Below, piece after piece: positions 1 to 12,081 of a stretch of 23,016 nucleotides of DNA. Source of the DNA: Priapulus caudatus. Lineage: Eukaryota > Priapulida > Priapulimorpha > Priapulimorphida > Priapulidae. A program made the translations under genes and the position numbers. The notes below the pieces were generated by a model, which saw only the letters and a program-made list of their open reading frames with translations, was not told the DNA's origin and did no database searches. How positions within the stretch are numbered: the stretch's first letter is position 1; each line of letters begins with the position of its first letter. Location of the stretch: contig NW_014578667.1 of the NCBI RefSeq assembly GCF_000485595.1, positions 16,787 to 39,802 on the forward strand, in the 5' to 3' direction.

Positions 1-73
1 TTTCCATTCAACGGTCAGGTGAATAGCACAGATTACGGGAAACTGCTGACTTACATCAGCAGGCATTCGCGAG
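1..73 (+). CDS. Exon: ANF-receptor ectodomain segment (5' partial at window edge)
   Basis: Frame 1 is open from the first base and ends at a consensus donor, GAG|GTAAGC. The two other forward frames hit stops quickly. The peptide includes [14 protein letters not shown], which fits the stretch just before the VR.IML...GM block of receptor guanylyl cyclase ectodomains. An NST sequon for N-glycosylation is present. The exon ends in phase 1 and joins exactly to the phase-1 start of the next exon, giving SR-A-VLIS. The true exon start lies upstream of the window. Support comes from splice-phase continuity and position more than from strong motifs. Confidence 0.78.
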
Positions 74-3000
74 GTAAGCCCTGCTCCTAATCACGCTCGC
101 CATACCGCTGCTGGTGCTCCAACACTTTCGTGCTAAACGCTATAACAGCGAATAAAATAAAAATAAATTGTTGTTATAATAGTGAAAGTGTATTATGTGT
201 ATTAGAAGCTACCCAATAATTTACTTACTTAATGGATTGAATACACAAGAAAGAACGTGCATGGACGCATACTCGAGCGTGCGCTGCGTTTATTTGCGTG
301 TGTCTGTGTTTCTGTGTATGCGCACGTGTGCGTCTGTATGTTTGTGTGTATGAGTGCTTATAGTGTTTAATCCGCTGAGTAATAATATGATATCTGTAAA
401 TTTATGTTTTTCAGCCGTTCTTATATCTGCCCACTCCTCTAAGGTGCGTAATATTTTGCTGACTGCTCGCGAACAGGGAATGACATCTGGAGAATTCGTC
501 TTTTTTGTCATAGAACTGGAACCGTCAGTTAGTATGGGAAATATAACGAACTGGAAGAACTGTGACGGGAAAGACAATGTAAGAATTATGCGCTTTTCTC
601 CTCTTTCTCTCTCTTTCTCTCTCTCTCTCTCTCGTTCTCTTTCTCTCTCTCTCTCTCTCTCTGTCGCTTCATTTCTTTCTCACTCTCGCTCCATCCCATT
701 CTTTCTTCTCTCTCACTGTCTCTTTTTCGCGCTATTTTTATTTCTCTTCTTTTCACTATGTGCCTCTATGCACCGCCTACAAATTATCACTCTACTGTAG
801 TAGAATTCATGATCAATCAACGCAAATAGCATTAATAATAATTGTTAGTGAAAGCATCTCGCTACCCTATTATAACGTCTCGGACGCACTACAGACAGTT
901 TATGTGTAGTTAATTAAACCACGACTATCATAACGTTCGTTACACAAGTTCGACTACGATGCAATGAACGGGAAGGAGGGACGATGCAACGAGGTTCATT
1001 TTTAGATCGAACAGTCTTGAATTTACATCAACACTGGTGCTTTGTCTCTACTACTACAACAGTTGGCGCTAAATAATTTTTCCCAGAAGACCTATGCATT
1101 CATGACCATTTTGAGATGACAGAGGTGGCGAATGCGCACGTACTCGCGTACATATTCAAAGTATGCAGTGTGCACATCGTCTACGTTACAGGAAGCCAAA
1201 GAAGCGTTCCAGGCACTACTAGTCGGAACTCTACTGGTTCCAACCAATGAAGCGCACAAAAGATTTTCGTTAGAAGTTAACAAGCGATCGCTAAAAGACT
1301 ATGGCTTTGACAATAAAAACAAAAAAGTAAGTAAGCGCATCAATAAATACTGTTTAGAGTAATAGAGCCGATTAAAGCAACATGCATTCTATCCTGTAAT
1401 TGTAAGAAGCTTGTGCGTGGTGCTACCCACGTAAAATGTCAAAGATGATTTGTATGACACAACAGCGCTTCGAAATAGTAACATCGGTTACTTTTTGTTA
1501 CTCGTTAAACCTAACCAAATGGATTTATGTGAAATCCTCATGGTTAGCCAGTTGATAGAGAGTTATACAAGCCCAATGCGTGACCTGGCAGCGTAGCGAG
1601 CAACATAGAGCAGTGAGAACGTGGGCACGGTAGAATGCAGACGTGCGTGAGTTATGTTGGTAGACATTGCGTTGGGTGTTAAAGTATTAGCTGTTTGTAA
1701 GAAGAAATAGAAGAAGAAGAAGGAAGTGAAGAAGAAGAAGAAGAAGAAGAAGAAAAAAAAAGAAGAAGAAGAAGAAGAAATAGAAGAGGAGGAAAGAACA
1801 AGAAGAGAAGAAGAGAAGAAGGAAGAAAAGAAGAAAAGCGAAGAGGAGAAGAAGATGGAAAAAAGAAGTTGGAAGAGAAGAAAGAGAAGAAGAAGAGATG
1901 AAGGAGCAAGAAGAATAAAAAGATCAGAGAAAGAAATTGAGCTTCCAGCAGTCGTGGCAGTCAACAGGTTACGGTACGGACCGGGTACGCAGCGTGTAGT
2001 TAACATGAGACACGCGGGGAGACTTAATATACGATGGCGAGGCTGGGCGGGTGGAGAGCGAAAGAGCCATGAATTACTTATTAAAGATAGGGCACAGCCA
2101 CGGGATCAGTTGGCAGGAGGTAATCTACAGATGCAGGTTAGAATGCGAACGGCTAGAGCACAGTTCTGACGGCCTATCAGCAGAAAAAGAGAATAGGAAG
2201 AAGCATGACGAAGAGAAAGAAGAAAAGAAGAAGAAGAAGTGAAGAAGAAGCAGAGAGGAAAAGCACATAAAAGAATCGAGACAAAGAAGAAGAGAAAGAT
2301 GAACATAAGCGCCAATTGTGACAATGATGAGGAAAAAAGAGAAGAAGAGGAAGTGACACAGTAAAAAAAAGAGGAAAAGAAAACAAGAATAACGATAGAA
2401 GCAAGAAAGAGAAGAAGAACAGAAGCAAGAACCGAAAGAGCAAAAGAGTCAAGACATATACACTAGCAAAGCATGCTATTTTATTGTTCATCATCTCCTG
2501 TATACCCTGATTTCTTTTGCATAATGATGGCGACGCAGCACCGAGTAATAGAATAGAAAATATAAACACTTTGGCCATATATTGCACAGGTTGAATATCT
2601 GTTATTTAGTTTTGTTTTAGAAGTGAAAATAAAGCAAGTGAACCATGAATATCGCGAGAAAATTAGATTTGCGCTTCTGGATCTCAGATTGAACTTGGAG
2701 CGCGAAAACCAAACGGCTACGACGTCGTCACCTGATCAAACTAAAAATCAAGATACAAACGAGGCGATTAGAACAGGAAAACTAAAATGAATAAAGATTA
2801 TATTATTAGAGCGTATTCAACGATACAGACCACCATGAGTCGTATGGAATAGTAGGGAACGTACAGCTGATATATGTCGGTGATGATATAACCACGAAAA
2901 AATGTAATAAGTGACAGAATCGCTCCTCTTAGTAATCTAGTTGGAAAAAAGAGACTATCGCAACAATCCCATTTTATGCGTATATTATTTATTTTATTTA

Positions 3001-6000
3001 AATTGTTATATTTTTATTATTCTATAACGTTTTAACATAATTATATTATATAGGCCTACCATAGTATACTCCTTAGTTGAAACATCCTAAACCATGCACT
3101 TATAAAACGGTTATTGCAATTTCACAAGATTTAAAATATTAGGGGGACCTAGTCATACTTGAAAATATTGACGGTATAGGATACTACCTAAAGAGTGTTT
3201 AGGCAACAAAAGCCTGTAAGATATCTGCGTTCCACGTTGTCATCTTTTAAAGTGAGCGGAGTTGCAGTCGTCCTCATTTCACGATTCCGTCACCCATTTA
3301 ATATACCTTATCGCGGATTTAAAATGAGACAGATAGAGAGCGGAGCAGATCGCAGTGACGGCAGCCGCCTTACAGCCGCGAGTGGCAATCGAAGCTTCGC
3401 AGCGTAATAGCAGCGGATAATCGATTAGATAGAGCGCTAGCGAGACGTCTGTTCATTTTATACCGATTAGATATGTATTCTCTCTCTCTCTTCTCTCTCT
3501 CTCTCTCTCTCTAGGTATAACTATATATATACACCGCTAACAAATAATAAATTTATAAGATATATAATATATGAATTTAATTATATATTATTGCATGTAT
3601 GTATATTAATATAGGCGTTTGAGTTGTTCTAAGCATCTGCTCCAAAGGCAACATAATAACGCAGCAGTATATGTTCGCTTCACAAATAACTCGATTTGAT
3701 TGAAAAATAAAGCAAATGAAAAACTTCGAAGCTTATCAAAAACATAAACATTAAAATCACTGTTATAGTCTTCATAATATTAAGCAATAAACATCTAACT
3801 ATACGTACGGAACGGCTATGTACTCATAGACATTTCGTGAACCAAGATACGATAGGATCCTATGACAACAAAATTTCAACGTCAACGTTGGGCTTTTCAT
3901 AAATGAGATTTAGAAGAGCTCATTGAGTGAATCAGATAACGTGAGGGAAAATGCAAGGACACGGCACACAAGAACACCCGAGTATACGCACAAAAATTAC
4001 TCATCACGAATACTAGAATTTGGATCGCTAGACGGAAAGACGCTATTTCGGGCATATGGAAGTTGATTTCAGGCATTGCATATTTTAAAGGCAGGCAGCG
4101 GACCCAATGTCAGCAAAAACGATTCCTAACTCCCGACTCAGAAAATGATTAGCAACGAGGGCGCCACTGGAACAGGAACCAGAGATTTGCCAAGCCCACA
4201 CGGCGACCTGTACATAGTAAAGTTAGAACAGAAAATGAAACAACCACACGGAATTTTCAAGAAAAATAGGTGAAAGACACGAAAAATAACAAAAAGTTCT
4301 GAGTCAAAAATCCAGATAGTACCCACAAAACTACAATTCTGTCAAAATCCTTGTCCAGCAAAGGGAGCTAAAGTTTGGCGCGGAAATGTGTAACACAAAC
4401 TCATTCTAAGTCATATCCTGTACATCACAAACGGTAATTTTTGAGAAACACAAAGACTTAGATTCTGTCTCAATCCGGGCTTAGACAAAGTTAAATGTTG
4501 ATAAGAAAAAAACTCAATTGAATGTCAATCCGGTTACAAAAAACATAGATTTTGTTGAGAGACAAATATATGGAAAAGAGTGTGAGAAGGATACATTGAG
4601 CAAGAAAGTGGAATGAGAGAGAAGTGTGGTAAATAAGGACCATGGGGTAGCCAATCATGTGTTTATTCATATGACAGAATGAGTGTACTTTTAATGAGGA
4701 TAAAAAGACGAACAGAAAGCCCGAGCGAACTAGCACCGGAACACTGCACCTCCAATATAAGCAGGGTGAGTGATTCGGGGTGTGACTAGTTTGGAAAAAA
4801 TGAGTTATTGGTGGGAGTGATTGAGAATTTTGAGTTTCGCAGACCCCACGCCCACACAAAAAAAAAACCAGAGCCAGGGAGAACGCGTGGGGCGCGGGCC
4901 CGGGGCCACGCAAGTCGGAGCGGCGCGGAAGGAAAGACCCGTGGGGCGCGAGACCAGTCGCCCAACACCAACAAAAGCACGAGAAACCGGAGCAACACAC
5001 TGCGAAGGAGCACAACACAAAGAAGGGACACAGCAAAAAAATGTGGTTTACAAATTGCCTTCTCTGGGACAGGTTGACAGAATTGAGTTTTGTGTTTACA
5101 AAATTGAGTTTTGTGGAACCGGTTCGACAGAATTGAGTTTTGTGTTCACAAAATTGAGTTTTGTGGGACAGGATTGACAGAATTGAGTTTTGTGTTCACA
5201 AAACTCATTTTTGTCAAGTTTATAGGTACAAAAATGCCTGTCCTGCATGGCGGCCCGTAACTGATTCATGCTCCATAAAAGTATAATTGGCGTGATTTAC
5301 GTTACATATTTATATAATACGATCAATTAATTAGTTTTTGTATGTATTTTAAAATTATATAAAGTAACCAATTAATGCTCCATAAAAGTACAATTGGCGT
5401 TATTTACGTTGCATATTTTATCGAATTCACCTTCTTGCTTCAGCAAATCAGCTTGTCCATCTGTGCAAACGAAAAATTGGGGCGTTTTGGAACGTGTCTT
5501 GTTCGAGGAATGCTGAAACTTTGCTACGTTTACCCGGAGAAATGGGGGTGAATTCGGCGTTTTCATGTGTAATTGGCTTGCCGGAAAGTAAGGGGCTACT
5601 CCAGGAACATCGCATTTCATAGAGAGACAGCTTCACTCGCTTACCTACATATCATCGTCGGATCTGCTAGGCACTTTATGAGGAAACTATTTAATTTATT
5701 CAAGTATCGCGTGCGGTCAGAGGCGTCACTGCGAGTGTTTAATTTAATGTTGGAAATGTTTTCGCATGTTACGTTTATATACGTTTATATGTCTTTTTTA
5801 TTCAGGTTGTGGCCAATTACTACGCCAAGCACAAGATGATTGAGTTTCTACCAGACGTGCCGATTGCATGGCCGGGTGGGCATGGGCCGCCCCCAGATGT
5901 CCCCGTTTGCGGTTTCTGGGGTGATAACCCCATCTGCAAACGGATAGGTAATCTTACTTTGTATAATTGTCTATCAGTTACCTGTTTGAAATAAAAATAC

Positions 6001-9000
6001 CAAACTTGCTCGCTGTTGCCGTATGACTACCCGTATGACACTCCGTAGGCTCTTTTATACATTCGCCACAGGATTACTTGACGAACTTGTACTATAGTGT
6101 AAGTATAATGTATATACTGTAACTCTCGCGAGAGCATTTCATGCAGTTTAATAGAAAGTCCCATGTCTACCGAAGATGACGTATACCCACAGAAGAGAGT
6201 GTAATGTATTTTGAAAATACCGCGGTATGTATCTGATGATATAGAATCGACATGTGAGACCAAATGTAATACGTGTTTAGCGTCTGTAAATTTCTATTAA
6301 ATTATATATTCTTCTGTGATATGATAATCGGTCCTTCTCTCTAAAACATCTGCGCCAAACTTTCAGTGAAGCATAATTTGCTTGTGTTTACCAATAAAGT
6401 AGAGGACGTCCTTTTACTGACGTCCTTTATTGACATCCTTTTACTAGCAGGTGTTTTAAGCAGGCCGCACCATTTTTTAATGTCTTGTCATCGTTCCCCA
6501 CTAGTTTGAAACCCCTACAATCCCTTAGCGAGGTAGAGTTCAAAAACATTACAAGCATGTTATTTAGTTCAGCATATTATTAACGAGCATATTATTTAAC
6601 TTTGCAGAGAAACTACCTACATGGATAATATCAGGAATATCAATGCTTGCGCTTGTCGGCGTTGTTATCACAATGCTTATATACAGGTATTGGGGTTGTG
6701 TTTAGTTTTCCCGCACAGTAACACGTGTAAGCAATGGGGTGGGGTGTCTTACGATGAGTTACGAAAATCCAATACTGCAACTCAGGGTGTACTGAAGGCA
6801 GGGAAGCTACGTATTTTCTTGTTAGATAAAATCGTGGTGCTGCTCCCTCTATATGTTTTGTAGGCAATATCCTACCTATGCTATCATATAGTGTAATATG
6901 GTCGTTCTCTTACAACCGTAAACAGAAAGTTGCGAAACGAGGCGGATCTAAGAGACATGTGGTGGAAGGTGATGTGGGCAGACATCACGCTACAAAACAC
7001 GCGACGAGTTTACAGTGTTTCGCTGTTGTCGTTCAGCGCGATGGTAAGTAGCTTACAACATGTGGGCGCCCCTATGGGAATTATTAATTCGCCTTCCATC
7101 TTACGTTACTTCTCAGAATAATCTTCTTACGCGAATGTGTATTTTTGGGTGAAATTTGCTTTTTCATTATTGATTATTTTATCAGCGAGTTATGGCGCGC
7201 GACTCGTTTTCTATAAAAACAGAAAGAATTTTTTTATGTACTGATGATTCCGATGCCACAGAAATATGAAACGTACGCCATTTTACATTGTTAGAGTTTA
7301 CATTTAATAAGATTTCGTCAAACCGAGTCCGCATTGTTTAATATCGCCTCATTCTACTATATAATATACCCCCTACCGATATATACACGTACTAGTTAGT
7401 AGAGATTGCCGTTGCTGAACGTGCTTAGTGCTATGCTACCGCCCCTTGCCGTGTCGTGGTGCTGTGCTGATGTGTGTGTGTGTGCAATGTTGTTGTGTTG
7501 TGTGTGTGCGTGCGCCGCCGGGGGGGGGGTGTCTTTGTGTGTGTGTCGTGGCGGGGGTCTGTGTGTGTGTGGGCGGTTCGTGTGTGTTTGGGGGGGGGAT
7601 TGTCGTGTGTTGTATGTGTATGTGTTATGTTGGGCGGGCGGTACACACATGTGTGTATACACATTTTTCCAAGTTTTTTTTTTAGAACTCTCAAAGAAGT
7701 GATGAGACATTGGCATCTCGAGCGGGAACAAATAAGCCTCAGCAATTCGCGACGTTTGCAGTGTACAAAGTGAGTCTAAGCACGGCGTATGTAGGCTTTC
7801 AAACTTAAAATTACGCTAATCGAGTCTAGCCGATTATTTTATACGAGCGGAAAACGGCGATTTTTTTGCGACTGCAATGTGTGTGCTCCTGTGTTTGCTT
7901 TCCAATAGAGTGAAATAGGATGTGCCGGCGTATCTATGATTACGCGTGCAAACCTTACATTACATCGAGGAATTTTCGAGAATAATCGCCACATTATAAT
8001 GAAAAAAAAATATCAGTGAAATTCCGCGTTCTGACACAACGGTGTGTGTGTGTGCGCGCGCACGTGCGTACATGAGTGATCATCTTGTTGCGTGTGCAAC
8101 TAAATAGTAAATGATACACACATGTTTTAATACATATCATCTTCTTTATCCTTCGCAGGCCAGGCAGGTTGTCATTAAACGACTCGGAGTAAAGCAGCTA
8201 GTCATCAAAAAGTCGCTATTGGTGGAGTTAAACGAGGTGCTAGAGGTCGAAACGCGCAGCAACCACAACGTAGTATACAACTGCGCTCGCGGTTACGGTT
8301 AGGGGTATAGTTAAAGTTTTGCTAAGAATTCGGACCATGACTATTGGTTAGAACTCTGGTTAGCGAATTCGAATTCGGATTGCAATTTAAGTTAGGTATA
8401 TGGTTGGTGGATGGAAAACTAAGTGTATCTGCACAAGATATTTGTGGTCACGGTTGCCGTAGGAAAACGACATACTCTCGTTATTTTTATTTCGCATAAA
8501 ATCTACATCGTTACCGTACATAATCATGCATATCTGTTTTACTAGGAATACTAGTGAATATTTATGACGTTTTTGAGTGCATAATCGATATGAATTTATT
8601 ATTGTGTTCTGCCCTCTAGCTGCGACAGTTACAACACGACAATATCAACCGAATCGTAGGCATAGTCACAGACGAACAGCTAAGCGACGCAGCAATCCTC
8701 ACCGACTATTGTCAAAAGGGCAGTTTGCAGGTATTTCGCGTCATTAGAAAGATATCGCGGCGTAGTCACGTTCGCTGTTAGGCACAGCGTCTCTGTTAGT
8801 ACGTGTGTGCGAACGTTTTCCGTTCGTTTTGCTGCGACGAATATTAAACGACTCAATCATGTGTTTCCTGGGAGCAATACCTACAACGATTTTGCTCAGT
8901 ATGCCTGAATAGTTGAAATGACCTTTACTACAAAATGTGAATGTTCGCTAAGTTTCGAGGTAAAAATGTTTACAAATTGATATAATATCGCGTAGTGTGC

Positions 9001-12000
9001 CATGAGGCTAAGAATAATTGAATATTAGCGAAAACTCATAAAAGCAAACGAACTATCATTAGGTGTGTTTTTTCTCCAATAATTACTGTCTGTGGAACGT
9101 GACATTCGTTATATGCCGTGGTACGGACATAATAATATTATATGCATGCATGCACGTTCAATTGTCGACAGTAATTAATTTTTAATATATTTGTTACTCC
9201 ATGGTATCTGCGCCCAAGGACATGCTGCAGAATAACGCCATTGATATAGATTGGTCATTCAAGTTCTCGTTAATAAGAGACATCGTGGAGGTAATTAACT
9301 CCATTTGAACCAATCGTGCGTTTAATTACCCAACTATGAAACGCGGACTCGCGTGTGCGCCTTACGGTACGCGTTTTTGCGTCCTCCGCACGTGCATGTG
9401 GCTAAATTAGCACGTAGCACTAATTTCAATAGGCACTGCAGATTGCATGCATGCTTTGCGGTTTGAATAATAGGTCTACGCGGATTATATCTTTCACAGC
9501 GTATGCGAATTCATTGCTTCGAGTTTAAATGGTTTTGCGGGTAAAAATGTATTCGTGTGTTTGTATGCACAATCGACGACAAAGTATTTTACACCTTATA
9601 CTTCAAACACCGACCTACTCTGCCCCATCCATACCTACTCTGCTATATGCGTACACTTGTATTATATTACTGAACATAACGTGTTTCCAAGACCGAACGT
9701 CACCACACTATAGACCTACTATCTCACGTCATCCCGCCACAACGACTCTCGGTTTCCCATGCCCTCGATCCATGTTCCACCCGACTGTCCATCCCTACGC
9801 CTTCAGGCTAATATTTGCTAATATCACTTTATTTATTAAAACCTATATGATATTGTTCACAAATCTGCTGGTTACACAGGACGGTGGTACCATATATTAT
9901 CAGGAGTGTATAATATAGATTTAATATCATAGCATAATATCAGGAGTGAATAATAATAGATTCTATTATTATATATTTTATATCTAAAATCGCGATTACA
10001 CAAATGTACTTTATTGGAATAATCAACCATGGTGCTCGGGTATCGTCATGCATGAATGCGGGTTTCTTCTGTCAAATTACAAGCGGGCTGTAAAGCTATA
10101 TATAAGCTAATATAATAATATAATATAATAATATAAGCTAATAGGGACTTTATTAGATGTACACAGTGTTGCTATACTTTCCACAAACGATATAATTCTG
10201 GACGTCTATCATTCATGTTACTGCAATTCATGGTCAGACGTAGTGCGGATCACTGGGTCAGAGATCCATGGAGCCATCCACAGCTTACTATTCTGCAGTG
10301 TTTACGGTACGTTGGACGCCATGGATTCATGCGATTTTTGTTGTTACCTATTTTATGTTTAAGGGGATGGCAGCAATTCACGACTCGGCGATACGCGTTC
10401 ATGGCCACCTTAAGTCGACCAACTGTGTTATAGACGCCCGCTTCGTTGTGAAGATTACTGACTTTGGCCTACGAACTCTACGCACCACTGAGGCGTCCCA
10501 GTCCGAACAGAATCAACAGGTTTATTATAGAGGTGCGGTTCCTGTAGGCCCTAGCAACTGCTGCGCAGGGAACAGTCAATTACGAAAGCAACGTTCGGCC
10601 ACCCGCTACGGCGCTGCAGCGTTTAAATACAACATTGTTGCCCGAATTGCGAGAAAAATTCCGTTGCATTCACGGTGAACGAAAGTTAAACTCTGATTTT
10701 TCATAGATGTTGTATACTTTTGTTATTTGTAGATAAATTAGGTAAGAAAAAAGGCGGAAGCTGTCGATATAAAACGAGAAACAAAAACGTAAAATCTATA
10801 TAACAAGCCATTCGTTATATTAGAGCGTAATTTAAGAGATTTTGTTGGCATTTCAACGACACAATTTGTTCACGACACAAAATAGATTTCCGGGTCAGAT
10901 AAAAAGTTGTTATTGTCTACGAACTACACATTTTAACAAGAATAAATATGTCTCACACATTGCAGAAAGGACGGATTATCGATGGTACCGCCTTTTCTTT
11001 ATGTTGTCGAGTAGGAGGCGTTATTATAAGACTTACTAACTTTATTCGTTTTAAAGCGAATTAGCGAAATTAAAAGGTGTCATGAGTGGTGACGGTTTTT
11101 GGCGATGAGTCCTCAAAATAACCTGACGTGATGTGCTATGACTACATCAGTCAACTTGCGCAATCCATTTAACGTGAAGTCACTAGAAAACTACACTTCA
11201 GCCATGTTAGGTTTATGTTAGGTTTCAGCCATTTAGGTTTATCGTCGCGAAACTTATAATGCATTAAAATTATTATATTCATCTTGTATACCTTTGCAAA
11301 GAAAATTGCAAGCAAGAAGAAAGATGACATTTTTTAGACGTTATAAGTGCCGAGCTGAGGGGGGAGGCCTGTCCCGTTACTACGGGCCACAGATCTATTG
11401 CCCTATACTCCGTGAGGATTCGATATAAGTTATTTAAAGTGGAATCTGTTGCCAGAATCATTATAAATAGTCTTGACTATATACTGATGCATTATGTATC
11501 ACTCGTCGCCGTTGAGCCATAAAGTAATTATGTACCTACTAAGTAAAACGTATAAATATAAGTAAGTATTATAAGTATATAAGTTAAGTAAGTATAAAGT
11601 AATTATCTCAATGAACTGATGCATTCTCGCAGGGCTCCTGTGGACAGCACCGGAGCTCCTACCGCATGTTTCCTTCGTGGAGGCAGCCTGCTCCCAGAAG
11701 GGCGACGTGTTCAGCTTCGCTATCATTCTACAGGAAATCATCACGCGGCTTGGTCCGTACGAAATGCTGATCTGCGAACCTGCTGGTCTGTTCTTATCAA
11801 AGATATCCTATATAAACCGTACTTACCAGCCAATGATGATGCATGTGTCTATTAACAATCCATAATGGATCATATCCGAGATCGACCTATAAAATACAGT
11901 GAGAGTACAGCTACGCATACGCGCGCGCTCGCACGCACATACACACACATGCACACACACCCACACACGCACGCACGCACACGCACACACACACATGCAT

Positions 12001-12015
12001 ATGCACCCACACACG

Positions 12016-12081
<66 letters not shown>

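Larger units (their letters stand above)
1327..5805 (+). other. Largest intron region, expected to contain unlocated ectodomain exon(s)
   Basis: This 4.5-kb stretch lies between two confident exons, both in phase 0 at the facing ends. The protein should have about 70-80 residues here (VN.F..AFYDAVLLYAL through GDR..DYSLLDM). No open frame shows the AFYDAV block with splice sites. The region holds purine tracts (1699-2456), a CT repeat (3479-3513), AT-rich sequence, an inverted pair of repeat arrays (4323-5215) and a dispersed direct repeat (5268-5420). Confidence 0.7.

Noticed and set aside
1437-1597. Open frame of about 53 codons including [15 protein letters not shown]
   Set aside because: It contains YD, but the surrounding residues do not match the AFYDAVLLY region, and no splice sites fit the required phases.
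1726-2242. Lys/Glu-rich open frames of up to 147 codons
   Set aside because: They are driven by the GAA polypurine repeat, lie in an intron of a confident gene and show no non-repetitive domain.
2613-2790. Open stretch after gttttgttttag with a coiled-coil-like Lys/Glu/Asn-rich peptide
   Set aside because: The acceptor-like string is good, but the peptide has no similarity to the receptor family and ends in a stop without a phase-matched donor.
3195-3407. Open frame with [16 protein letters not shown] and NRSF, reminiscent of the missing ectodomain segment
   Set aside because: The local resemblance to GG...DG..I...M.NR(S/T)F is suggestive, but there is no GT donor after it, stops follow at once, and the expected AFYDAV block is absent upstream.
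4491-5036. Reverse-strand open frame of 181 codons
   Set aside because: It spans the inverted-repeat element and its GC-rich core. The composition is biased (Ser/Phe/Leu/Cys) with no recognisable domain, so it was treated as chance.
7396-7773. Several Cys/Val- and Thr/His-rich frames on both strands
   Set aside because: These are translations of the GT/CA microsatellite. Only the last 84 bases (7686-7769) are coding, on motif and splice evidence.
9529-9918. 129-codon + strand open frame
   Set aside because: It lies within the intron between two kinase-homology exons that join perfectly without it, and has no recognisable motif.
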